Assembly: GCA_013397455.1 (NCBI GenBank)
Contig: VYZB01000125.1
Span: forward strand, 1,503,900 to 1,567,899
From: Crotophaga sulcirostris
Lineage: Eukaryota > Chordata > Aves > Cuculiformes > Crotophagidae
Direction of reading: 5' to 3'
DNA: 64,000 bases
Below, one piece after another: positions 21,301 through 30,000 of the stretch. Under the pieces are notes generated by a model. The model was not told where the DNA came from and did no database searches. It saw only the letters and a program-made list of their open reading frames with translations. Numbering within the stretch: the first letter of the stretch is position 1; the number at the start of each line of letters is the position of its first letter. The translations under genes and the position numbers were made by a program.

Positions 21301-24016
21301 TTTGGTGGTTTGATATGGCTGTGGGCATCTGCGTACTCGTAAGGAAAAGTAAACACAGCTATGACTGAAAATGTTGTGAATTTCCTCATTCAGAAAATGC
21401 AGCCTTTACAAACCTGTAATGACTGAAAGGATCTTGCACACCTTTAGCAAGGGCTCCCCTTTCTTCAGTTCCCCAAGACTCACACAGCCCTGCTCGGGTG
21501 GGTGAGTGCCATGCTTGGCACCCATGGGAGGAGAAAGGCAGAGGGAGCATGAGTGCCTTCCCTTAGTGTGCTGCAGAGAAATATTCCAGAAACAGGAATC
21601 CCCAGATTCTTATTTTAACCATTATATCACAACAAATCCTTTATTTTCATTCCAAGATATAATGGATTTCTGTACACGTTACCAAGAGAACCCGAATGCC
21701 TATTTTTACTGTGCAAATTTTAAACTAAATCCTGTTTACAACAAAAGATGGAGATAAGAGTATAAGTACCAAATTCCAATCCAATGGAAGTGGTTTAAAT
21801 GACAAGGTTAAAAATATCACAAATTTTGAGTAAATAAATCAACTGCACAGTTGTTGCTACGGTGATGTTGTTGGGAATCACAATAGTCTATAAACATGAA
21901 CACATAGCTCTATTTTAAAATAACAATAAGTCGAGATGGACTTTGACCAAAGCCAGGAAATTCAAAGTTTAGGCTGTTACTCATCTGATATTTCAGGTTC
22001 TGTTCTGTATCATCATTATCCAGCTCTAGACACACCAAAATAGCTGGCAAAATGCCCACAGCATGCAGCAGAGGAAGAGCAAGCTCCAGCCTCAGACTCG
22101 ATGCTCTGTTTGTCAGATCTGTGCACAACCCATATCAGAGCATCCCCTAAAACCTGGCATGCTACAAGGTGCTGGACATGGAGCACACTGCCTGGATGGC
22201 TCCTCTGCAACACAGCTCAGCTTCTCACTGGGTTCATCTATGATGGCATCAAAACATGATTTCACCTTCAGTTGATAATTCAGTTTTAAAATCAGGTTAT
22301 AAAATATTTAGTCTTATAGTTAGAAAATAGGGCAGTGCTGGATGGTTGTTAAAATATGACCAAAGCTCTTGTGCGCTGCTGTGTTTCCACCCTTCCTGCA
22401 TGGAGACACCAACAGCTTTGAGCATCTTCCTCAGGTGGACTCTCTCTCCTCTGATCACCACCAGGACATTGCCACCTCCCCTGCTTGGCAGGGCAGGAGA
22501 GCTGAGCTGCTGTTGTCTCTGCATCTGATGAGCTGCAACGTGGATGTGAAGCCACGAGCCAAGTAAAAACCTACAAGGGTGGAAACCTCATTTTGCTTTC
22601 ATGAAGTGCCCATGATCCACGTGGCAAGTCTGCACTTACAATCTATGTTCATTGGGTGTCTAAAATTAGGCTTTTATGCAACATTTTATCTTGCAGTCAG
22701 ATGCAACAGTTTTATGCACTCAGACCCTAATTCTCAACTGGAAGATTCATCATCTCTCCTCCAGGGGTGCTCTCTGCTAAGAGCTTGCTTACAGTGTCAA
22801 GGCTCAGTACCACATTCAGCACAGCTGCTGGTCAGCTATAAATAACAGCTAAAGGAGGGAAAGCTGGCATCAGTGCCACTTGGTACAGGAACCAGGGGTG
22901 GGTTCCTCCTGCCAAACAGTAACTGTATTTTATCCTTTGGGGAAATTCCTCTGCAGAGAGACTCAAGTCCCAGGTAGGTATAAACCAAGGCCAAGTGCTG
23001 CTTTCCTCACACACGTCTCCAGGCATCCCATGGGGACAGCAAATGCTGCAGCTGGGGAGCAGTAGCTGAGCAAAAGCCCATCAGTATGAGCAAGAAGACC
23101 CCATTTTCAGTGCATTTAGGATTGGACCCATAGCCAAAAGTTTGGGAAAGTCAAAATCTTTGGCAAATTCTAGCAGTTAACCTGCAGTTCTTGCCCCCAT
23201 CAATCACTTTCCCTACTGTTTCACTATCTGACTGGTCAAACTGGATGTCAGTGTTCCACATGGCACCTCCAGGACCACAATCTTTTTTATTATCCATTTG
23301 ATTAAACAGAAATTTCATCTAGCATCATTATTTCTTCTTAAGCTAATCAGAGCTTTTCTCATTCACAAATTAAGGAACTTCAGAACTCAATTACTTTTCA
23401 GTAACAACAGTGACAGCAATATTTCACTGGGGCCCCATATAATTAGAGTTTCTTCAGGCACCATATTAACATCTAATGAAAAAGATATAGTCAAGGGCAC
23501 AAGACCAAAGCTCCATCGTGACAGATATTTTGATTAAGCAGCATTTTATTAAAGATAACAAACCCAAGTTTAACCTCTAATACATCAGACAGCTTATAGT
23601 GGACTCCAAGTAACTTGCCTTAAATTCAAAACTAGGAAGCATCCCAGGATCAGAGATTCATGGACTAAATTCACACTATTAAGGATTAAGCCTATGTTCC
23701 ACAGGAATCCATGGACTTTGCATTGTACCTAAGGATATAGCAACAGCTTTAGGTCATAGATACGGCACAACCAACTTGCTGACCCTTTCCACTCCTTCCA
23801 CAGACAGCAACTGGGCAAGTACATACATGGACATTTGGTGGAAGAGATGTTCACTTCTGGAAACAGTTATTTTTAACATATTACTTGAAAACACAGCTCA
23901 TAAAAATCTTAATCAAGAAACACAACTGCATAAAAATAGTAGAGAAACTCGTAAGCATGGTAGGCATTTTTTTTTTTTTCATTTTACTTACCACCTGCTT
24001 TCATTTCTTGTTCCAT
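6241..24016 (-). CDS. SSUH2: SSUH2 (ssu-2 homolog), complete 12-exon coding region
   Basis: The gene model joins, in transcript order, 24016-23992, 19886-19791, 19182-19101, 16911-16782, 15593-15533, 14880-14756, 14106-14044, 13130-13045, 11534-11442, 10319-10214, 8345-8238 and 6387-6241. All introns are GT-AG, all phases match, and the sum is 1122 nt (373 codons plus stop). The protein has a variable proline-rich N-terminus (1-67), a conserved block with CCYGS and MYRYRLETFSES (about 88-124), a DnaJ-like cysteine core with six CxxC pairs (175-238), and a conserved C-terminal domain (245-373) ending in a cysteine cluster. There is no J domain. I recognised it from similarity to vertebrate SSUH2 and from its position beside CAV3. 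The biochemical function is not established. Zinc binding is inferred from the DnaJ-like motifs. The weakest part is the tiny first exon. Confidence 0.94.
6388..8237 (-). other. SSUH2: SSUH2 intron 11
   Basis: GT-AG intron between exons 11 and 12. I see only unique-looking sequence with short A-rich runs, and no recognisable repeat or exon. Confidence 0.85.
8238..8345 (-). CDS. SSUH2: SSUH2 coding exon 11 (residues 290-325)
   Basis: Encodes VYPIIDFPDSEISLASQRAI then AEHSTAFATSSRILWQ, 36 complete codons. The acceptor is TTATTTCTTGCAG and the donor is CAG before GTAAGG. The YPI(I/V)DFP and ISLASQR(A/G)IAEHS stretches are among the most conserved in the family. Confidence 0.96.
8346..10213 (-). 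other. SSUH2: SSUH2 intron 10
   Basis: GT-AG intron. It contains a 13-base A run (9141-9153) and an unexplained minus-strand ORF (9320-9541, listed separately). The remainder shows nothing recognisable. Confidence 0.85.
9320..9541 (-). other. Unexplained 73-residue ORF in SSUH2 intron 10
   Basis: A minus-strand ORF runs from ATG (9541-9539) to TAA, on the same strand as SSUH2. It includes VYRVKAWDGNSCPLLECPCG followed by IAVDERTHLLLG. The PCGIAVD segment resembles the core of an NHL beta-propeller repeat, and the upstream bases (CTTTTCCACTGCCCACAG) make a good splice acceptor. It does not fit the SSUH2 frame as an alternative exon: read at phase 0 from exon 10 it meets a stop. It could be a relic exon of an NHL-type protein, or chance. 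I do not recognise the gene. Confidence 0.25.
10214..10319 (-). CDS. SSUH2: SSUH2 coding exon 10 (residues 254-289)
   Basis: Completes Trp254, then encodes KNNVFEFISEHQLNFPGELL and SKVSGENIFKDENVV. The acceptor is CCCCTCTCTTGCAG. The donor follows two GTG codons and reads GTGAGT, so GTG is repeated three times at the junction and a 3-nt slip of the splice site is possible. Confidence 0.95.
10320..11441 (-). other. SSUH2: SSUH2 intron 9
   Basis: GT-AG intron with no repeat or extra exon that I can support. Confidence 0.85.
11442..11534 (-). CDS. SSUH2: SSUH2 coding exon 9 (residues 223-253, CxxC pairs 5-6)
   Basis: After the split Arg223 it encodes CNTCSGRGSKTCATCQGEKK then LQHFKQLVVT and two bases of Trp254. 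It holds Cys224/227 and Cys235/238, which end the array. The donor is CCTG before GTAAGC. The acceptor GCATCCAAAG has a poor pyrimidine tract but is fixed by the protein match and phase. Confidence 0.94.
11701..12080. promoter_or_regulatory. Candidate intronic enhancer rich in homeodomain/POU motifs
   Basis: The block has TAATTA at 11791-11796 followed by GGATAATC, an octamer-like ATGCTTATGCAT around 11889-11900, GTTAAC at 11942-11947, TGATTCATTAAG around 11951-11962, and further ATTA cores. It contains no simple repeat and no recognised transposon. The texture is that of conserved developmental enhancers. This is inference from motif density only. Confidence 0.25.
12097..12112. repeat. Poly-T run
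   Basis: Sixteen consecutive T on the plus strand, directly beside the motif-rich block in intron 8. It is a simple homopolymer. Confidence 0.8.
13045..13130 (-). CDS. SSUH2: SSUH2 coding exon 8 (residues 195-222, CxxC pairs 3-4)
   Basis: Begins TRCVTCKGSRWRLKQQKRCQ and continues LCSGTGRK plus two bases of Arg223. It carries Cys197/200 and Cys213/216, separated by a basic 12-residue linker, the only long gap in the cysteine array. The donor is AG before GTATGA, weaker than the others. Confidence 0.95.
13131..14043 (-). other. SSUH2: SSUH2 intron 7
   Basis: GT-AG intron, AT-rich in its 3' half. Nothing recognisable. Confidence 0.85.
14044..14106 (-). CDS. SSUH2: SSUH2 coding exon 7 (residues 174-194, CxxC pairs 1-2)
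   Basis: Encodes 21 codons, DCHRCHGHGRSKCRVCHGAG and R, with both ends at phase 0. It holds two CxxCxGxG motifs of the DnaJ zinc-finger type (Cys175/178 and Cys186/189). The acceptor is TTCTGATTTCAG and the donor is CGG before GTAAGG. Confidence 0.95.
14107..14755 (-). other. SSUH2: SSUH2 intron 6
   Basis: GT-AG intron. Nothing recognisable beyond short A/T runs. Confidence 0.85.
14756..14880 (-). CDS. SSUH2: SSUH2 coding exon 6 (residues 132-173)
   Basis: Starts with two bases completing Lys132, then PGAANPPGDPPLDLWDMEVG and VPPLFQGQTRRCRVPRSAQV plus Arg173. The acceptor is TCCCTTCCTACAG and the donor is AGG before GTGAGT. A second acceptor-like site (CGCTCTTCCAG) lies inside the exon, but using it would break the phase with exon 5. 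Confidence 0.9.
14881..15532 (-). other. SSUH2: SSUH2 intron 5
   Basis: GT-AG intron, relatively GC-rich, which is why both strands carry long non-coding open frames. No repeat recognised. Confidence 0.85.
15533..15593 (-). CDS. SSUH2: SSUH2 coding exon 5 (residues 112-131)
   Basis: Encodes YRLETFSESRLSEWAFEPFT plus one base of Lys132. The acceptor is TTTCTTTTCTAG and the donor is ACAA before GTAAGT. At 61 nt it is short, and is recognised by the highly conserved YRLETFSESR motif. Confidence 0.95.
15594..16781 (-). other. SSUH2: SSUH2 intron 4, carrying a CR1 copy
   Basis: GT-AG intron of about 1.2 kb. A CR1 fragment occupies about 40 percent of it (16151-16633). The remaining sequence shows nothing else. 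Confidence 0.85.
16151..16633 (-). mobile_element. 5'-truncated CR1 LINE, inserted in sense with SSUH2
   Basis: The plus strand starts with the reversed CR1 tail (TCATAGAATCATAGAATC) and the diagnostic TTGGGTTGGAAAGGACCT, so the element's 3' end is at 16151. Reading the minus strand, 16544-16239 translates into the C-terminal end of the CR1 reverse-transcriptase protein, with RDRMRGNSFKLKEG and WNRLPRGVVDAPSLESFK. The 5' end is truncated near 16633, as is usual for CR1. It is a dead non-LTR retrotransposon copy lying wholly inside intron 4. The tail type differs from the two other CR1 copies in the window. Confidence 0.93.
16782..16911 (-). CDS. SSUH2: SSUH2 coding exon 4 (residues 68-111)
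   Basis: Encodes VPVMTEVAARQALLHFVASQ then CCYGSRAAGELVIRRLRHLR and MYR. It starts with one base that completes Arg68 and ends on a complete codon before GTGAGT. The CCYGS motif and the basic helix-like RRLRHLR segment are typical of SSUH2 proteins. Confidence 0.95.
16912..19100 (-). other. SSUH2: SSUH2 intron 3
   Basis: GT-AG intron. It holds a 14-base T run at 18138-18151. No transposon or extra exon recognised. Confidence 0.85.
18138..18151. repeat. Poly-T run
   Basis: Fourteen consecutive T followed by CAG on the plus strand. It looks like a splice acceptor but is antisense to SSUH2 and has no coding sequence after it. Confidence 0.75.
19101..19182 (-). CDS. SSUH2: SSUH2 coding exon 3 (residues 41-67)
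   Basis: Encodes GGKPLPPPLDLPDEPGEERS followed by RASFMQP. The acceptor is CCCTTTCCCACAG and the donor is CCCAG before GTAAGC. It leads directly into RVPVMTE of exon 4. The short linker before VP(V/A)MTE is a recognisable family feature. Confidence 0.9.
19183..19790 (-). other. SSUH2: SSUH2 intron 2
   Basis: GT-AG intron. A perfect donor-like CAGGTAAGG lies on the minus strand at 19677-19685, but no in-frame exon precedes it. Confidence 0.8.
19791..19886 (-). CDS. SSUH2: SSUH2 coding exon 2 (residues 9-40)
   Basis: Begins DLALDPEPRHPLTPSAPRG after the split Gly9, following the acceptor TGGACTACAG. Ends GGCAGAG before GTACGTG, one base into codon 41. The sequence is proline- and arginine-rich and looks weakly conserved, as expected for the N-terminal tail. 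The reading frame runs on through the intron, so the end is set by the donor and by phase agreement with exon 3. Confidence 0.8.
19887..23991 (-). other. SSUH2: SSUH2 intron 1
   Basis: At about 4.1 kb this is the longest SSUH2 intron, as is common for first introns. It contains a CR1 3' fragment (20334-20456) and GC-rich sequence just upstream of exon 2 (about 19990-20250). No other repeat or exon recognised. Its extent depends on the tiny exon 1 being right. Confidence 0.7.
20334..20456 (+). mobile_element. CR1 LINE 3' fragment, antisense to SSUH2
   Basis: It contains the CR1 3' signature GGTTGGACTTGATGATC followed by AGAGGTCTCTTCCAACCTGG and ends in TATACTGTGTGTGTGTGAT. It is nearly identical to the reverse complement of the copy at 36994-37241 over their shared part, including GTGTTGGCTTATAGGTTGG, so both belong to one subfamily. 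Only about 120 bp of the 3' end is present. Confidence 0.88.
23992..24016 (-). CDS. SSUH2: SSUH2 coding exon 1 (start codon, 25 nt)
   Basis: Encodes MEQEMKAG plus the first base of Gly9. The ATG at 24016-24014 has a strong Kozak context (A at -3, G at +4). The exon ends in G before GTAAGT, and its phase fits exon 2 exactly. It was chosen because the acidic short start resembles the N-terminus I recall for mammalian SSUH2. No other ATG with a phase-matching donor was found upstream of exon 2. The 5' UTR extent and promoter are unknown. Confidence 0.72.
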
Positions 24017-27000
24017 TTTCAAAGGCTAGGAGCAGAGATGATCCCGTCCCAGCAACCTCCTCTGGAATACATTGTTTTCTGCAAATTCTGTGCTTACAGC
24101 AACAAAACCCAGCCCCCATGAGCCACTCCCCTCTGCCAAACAATGCAGATGTTGAGAATTAATGAACTGATGTCAAAGCTGGATGAAGCAGAAGCTTGCC
24201 AGGAAGTAGAAAGCCAGACAGCCCAAGCATACCATGCTGGCTTCCCAAAGGGAAGTCTTGCTGGAGAGAAAGGTGGTCAGAAACGATGGAAACTGCATAT
24301 GGTACCAAATGACAGCAAGAGGGGTGTAAAGTGACCATAAGACCCTTCAGAGCCTTTCAGAGTATGGTTGAAATCCAGCAGTATGAGGCACAAGATGTAT
24401 TCACCACGGGCTCAGTTGGTGAGCTGGGGATCTGTAGGGAGGGAGCTGCCTGTGCACCTGGACAGAGTCAGGTGCCTCTGGGGCATCACATGAATATCCC
24501 CCATATTCAAAATTCTCGGTGTCAGTTTTTTTCAAGTATCTAGTATAATTAATAACTGCTAACTTAAGTGTAGATGCTATAGAAGACATTAGCAATGCTT
24601 CATTCAGTGTCTTTCTGTGTCTGTCTACTGTGTGCAAGCCCTGTACATTAACAAAACCAAGTCTCTGGGGAACACAAAAGCTGTGCAATGAGCTAATGAC
24701 TGCATGGCAGCCAAGTTATCCTCAGTTTTCCTACCTTCCTCGTGGGTGTCTCACATTGTTGCTTTCTCCATTTGCTCCCCCCAAGCCCATCATCAGCCTG
24801 TGAGCACACAGAACAAGCAGCATGATGCTGTTAAGCTCATAAGCCACTGACAATGGTCTCAGAAACCAGCTAACAAGAGGCTTTTGCCAGTTAGCTGATG
24901 ATCACAAATTATGAAAAGAGCCTGTTTTCAAGAGCTGTCCCTACTCACCAGACCCTAGGAGGGTCTCGTAGCCGTTGTTGTACTCACAAGTCTGCTATCC
25001 ACTTGAATAACCAGAAGAGAAGGTTTGCTGCAAAAATACACCACAGTGCCATACAAGTACCTGTGAGAATCTTAGAACCTTAGAATCTGGTGCATTTTTA
25101 AATTGAAAGGATCAACTTTTGACCCAACACCATGACCTGCAAGAACCTGAGCTTTCACTCCAAAGTATTTCTGTGCATGGGCTCTTACAGCAGGGAGAAG
25201 CATTTGATTCTCTGCCAAGATTTGTCCCCTGATTGCTGTCCGAATAACTCAGCCAATGCTGCAAGGCTGTGACTGTACCACTAGTAACACACTGGGGTCC
25301 TGTGAGCTGAGGAGGGGTGCCTTTTTAATCCAACATTGAGCTCAAAATGTAAAAAGAATTGAAAGCTCTAATAGAAGGCACTGAGCAAACAGTGGAAAGC
25401 TCTGTTTTGGCAAGGGCAGACTTAACGAGGCCAAGCCAAGCACTGCCATGGCCACTGATTTCTTGAGGTAGCTGTGGTTGCCACATCCTCACCAGATGCA
25501 GCTGTTGCTCCATCATGGCAGCAGCTGGAGAAGCTGCTGTCCTTTTGGGTCCTTCCAAATCAAATCATGCAGCTGTTGATAATAGTTTTGTGGTTTGTTT
25601 TTTCTTCTTTCTCCTTTAGAGCTTAAATCAATGGCTTAAGCACCCTAAACAGACTCAAGGCTCTAACTACACTATTCTACTTGCAACAAGCCTTGCTGCA
25701 ACCACCAGGTCTTCAGACCCTGCCAAGGGTGCCAAGCAGAGTCCAGAAGTGAAGTTTTGCTGCATGCCCACCCTCTGTGGCACCCCCAGCCCTATCAACC
25801 CAAGCACTGGCAGGGACAGCAGAAGGGGCAGGACCTGGCTGCAGACATTAACACCAGATTACCCTTTCCCCATCCAGGTCCAAACCTGTCTCAGTAAAGG
25901 CCTAATTGGATTTCAAGTTAATAAAGCCCATTAGCCTGGTGTGCCTGGAGGGGCTGTGCTCTTTGCCACCACGTCTGTGCAGCATCACAGGCAGTGTTAA
26001 TCATGTTAGCAGGATGCTGCTGCAGCCCTGTGCCAGAGCCAGGGTCTGGCAGGCAGGCCAGTTTCTTAAAAATGGGAAGAAGAGTGACAGAGGCAGGCAA
26101 GGAAGAGCTGACCTCCAGAGTAGCTCAGGAGACCCACACAAATCCACCTCCCTCCATGGCATCAGGGCTTCCAGGGGAGCTCATTAACCACCTCAGTCTC
26201 CAAAGGGCAGCTGGGCTGTGACATGAACCTCTAGCCCTGAAGCCTTCTGTAATGAGAGCCAAGAAAGATTTGGTTTTTCAGTTGCTGTGGCATAATGCAA
26301 AATTGGACCGAGAAACCTAGCAGCTTCATTTGGGGATATAATTAATATAGCTAAGACTATCAACAGTGCAAACGCAAGCTGGTTTTAATTATGTTCAGAC
26401 AGTCTATGCAAGGATAACCTCCAACGCAGTTATGTTTAGCAGTGTGAATCACACCAGAGAATGGAAATTTATCATTCAGCTTAACAAGGCTCTGGGTAGG
26501 TGAGTCAAGACATGGGTTTTCCCATTCCCCAGGTCAGTACCTGTCCCATCCATTGCCCGCAGCAGAGCTGCCCTGCACAGCTTGCATGGAGGATACAGGA
26601 CAAACACCAGGAGAGTAAGAAAACCAAATTCCTGTTATAAAGGAAGCAAGCAGACCTAACTGTGGTACAGACATTGCTGTCATCTTCCCCGAGCTGAGCA
26701 GCACCACTGAGCCTCCTTCCAAGTGCTCAACATCATAGCATGAACTTACAAGCACATAGCCTCATCACACAGCACGTACCATTGCATATTGTCTACCTCA
26801 CAGTTATTTACACATGTGTTACAGTTCCTATCCAGGATAAGCAGAAGCTGAATGCCTAGAAAATATTTTACAGGCATCCTTATAATGGCTGCACTGAATG
26901 TGTAGCTATAAAGCATTATTTAGGGATGTACTAGGTGCTTGCTGCTGGTGTTTGTGCTTTGCTAGGAACACACTTTTGGAAAGTGCTTCTTTTCTATTTT

Positions 27001-30000
27001 TGCATATTATATCAAAGACTCTGAAATGTGTCAGCAATAGAATTATTCTGTGCAGTTTTTAAAATAACTGCTTAGGAGTGTTCACACCCTTAAATGCATG
27101 TGAATAATATGATACAAAGGAAAACAAAGCTGTACAAAACAGCCTGTAGGATCACGATAACATTGTTTCTGAACTGTCCCTTTTCAGTAGAAAAAAAAAC
27201 AAGCTACAAAAAAATAAGACAGAGCAAAGGAAAATCTTGATTCTGTGGAATAGGATAATGGGTTATGCTTAACAGCATTAAACCACGGGATTTGAGGATT
27301 ATCATATGCAATTAGAAATGTGATGTGGCTGGAGCTATCTATGAACAAGCTGTTGTCTCTCCCAACAGTCATAACCGAGGATCAGAGCAGAGGGTGTGTG
27401 CCAGTGCTGTTTCTGAAAGGCAGGCGAGCATCACTTGCAGAAGGTTACAGTACATTTTAAATGAGTTGTTAAAGCTTGAAGAGACACAGTGGTCTAGAAA
27501 ACAAGCAGCAGCTCCAGACTAAGGTTACAAGCAAATGAATAGACATGCATGTTAGTACTGCTGATTTTGATCAATAAAAATTGTCAGCATCCCACGTTTC
27601 CTTTTGAAAGTGTATCTCAAACTATCAATGAAAACTCAAACCCTCCCTGAAACAAACAAAAAAAAAAATTGAAGTTGTGCTTTCACCTAATGGAAAACAC
27701 AAGGGATATGGGAAGGAAAGGGATCACAACAGGGCTGGGTCAAGGGTCCTGGCAATATCTCCTTCACTTGGGAACAGGGATACGGAGTTGTGGGCACTTG
27801 CTGTTCTGTGCTTACAAGATCAAGGACACAAATTCTCAATGAGAACAAACACAGGGAACCTCCTCAGCCCCCATGCATTAGAAATCCTTTTTTTCTGTTT
27901 CCAGAAGGGCTGACTAACCTGAGAAATCCTGCTCCCTGCCTTCCAGCAGGTAACCCCAGCTTTCTCATTCTCCTGCACCGTTAAGGCCCTGATAACGGCA
28001 CACTCAGTGGCACCAGTAGAGGCAGTGGGGCTCAGCCTCCCCGTTTGCAGCAGACCCCCACGACACAGACAACACATCTCCCACCCATCAACTTAACGTA
28101 TGCATCTCTCACTTGGAATTTTAAGAAACATTTTGTGAACTTAAAACACTATTTCAATGCAAAATAACAAGGGAAATAGAAGGCTTTACATTCTTGTCCA
28201 TTCTCTAGTGTCAACTCCAAGTGACTTTTCACTAAGCCATTTCTTCCTTCTTCACACAATTAGTGGCAAGTGGAGAAGAATGGCCTGAAGAAATGCTCCT
28301 CAATTGCTGTTGCACTGATAAAAGCAGAGCCTTTACGCTGTGCTGGTAGGTGACAGTTACTGTATGAACTACAAGAAAATTGGGAAAAGAATATGTGATT
28401 AATCTAAAGAGAATGAATAATTATTGATCTGCTACGCTGCTCAACAATGAAGTTTGAAATCTGCATAGAAATGAAATTCCCATAATTCTTTTGCTGCGTC
28501 TATCTCCCTGCACACAGGAGAAGTGGGGACCACGGGGTGGGTGTAAAGCCAGCTGTCACAAAGGACCCTGAGGTTTACCAAGCCACCACATCCTGAGGCT
28601 TTCTCCGTAGTTATAAAGTACATTGCAAGCTCAGCACGTATGCTGTAATTTTCTATTTGAAGCAGGCCTTTTGACCCCACCACACACTGGTGTGTATTCT
28701 TCCTTTAGCTGGGTTTGCCGACAGCATCTATTTGTTTACCTCTACTGTCAGATTAAAAAATGAGATCTTAGTAATCAAGCTGCCACTTGGACCGGTATTT
28801 TAGGTTTTTTTCTCCTCATTCATCCTGAACTTTTACAATGTGGGTGATCACCATAAACGTCATTATCATTAGTGTATCTACCACTTCCTCTGCAGAAAAT
28901 ACAAGTATTTTATATGCAGAAAGAACACAAAGAATAAAAATCTTTGTAATTTCATTTATAATTGCTGAGGTCCATTTTCTGAATGCCATCTGTTTCGAGA
29001 GGCTCAGACAGCAGTAGCTGTGTGCGTGGTCACACAAAGATAAGCAGAACCCAGCAGGGGTCGTTACTTATCCCTGTGCAAGGAGCACACACACATCACT
29101 TTCAGGACTTACATTTAGTGGTTCAGGAACCTTCCCTGCCAGCCCTCTGCCCCTACATGAATTTCATGCCTCAACTTCACCTTCATGATGTCTCCTATAT
29201 CCAGTTGAGCACTTAATTTCTGAAAGTTGAGACCTGTGTGCAGCTTGCCCTTGACAACGTAGCTCCAAATGCCATTGACATTGCTCTGCAGGATGTTCAT
29301 AAACTCCATTAGCAAGAAGAGGCCATTTATAACCCAATACCCTCTGCAGCCAGTTTCCCAGTGCTGGGTGCTCCCTGCCATCCATTATTTCCTCATGCTG
29401 CAGTCACCCCCAGGCTTGGCCAATCTCTGCCTGCTCAGCTGCCCATTCTGCTGCTGGGATGTTGGGTCTGGCAGTGCAGGGACCCAGCAGGGATTGCAAT
29501 GCAGGGCAAGAGCTTCTCGTGCTCTGCAGGGCTCATGGGACCTGCTGAGCACCCTGTTAGCCCTCATCACCAGCAAGGGCAAATCATCCTTTATAATTTG
29601 ACCCAAGAAGTCAAATCACACCTGCACATGCTGCTCAGAGGCTGCATTTGGGTGACCTCAGTCAACTCCCAAGACCAAGCCCATCTTGTCACACAGGTGA
29701 CTGATCATCCATCATATCACAGTACCTGTTTGGGCACCACTTCATTCAAAACCAAGAAGCACAATGAACATTTCAGCATCACTGGTCCCATGGACTGATT
29801 ATTCAGGCAGTTCTCCACAGGAAGACGCCTGGCAGCAAACTATGCCCCAAGATGGAACAAGGTACTGTGGCCATCTCCCTGGCCTCACAGACAAGCCATC
29901 CCTTACCACCAGACATCATCTTCTTGCTTGCACTGGCACCTATCCCTCCAAAAGGCTGAAAACCAGCTTCTCATCTAAACCCAGCATTAAAAAAACAGCT

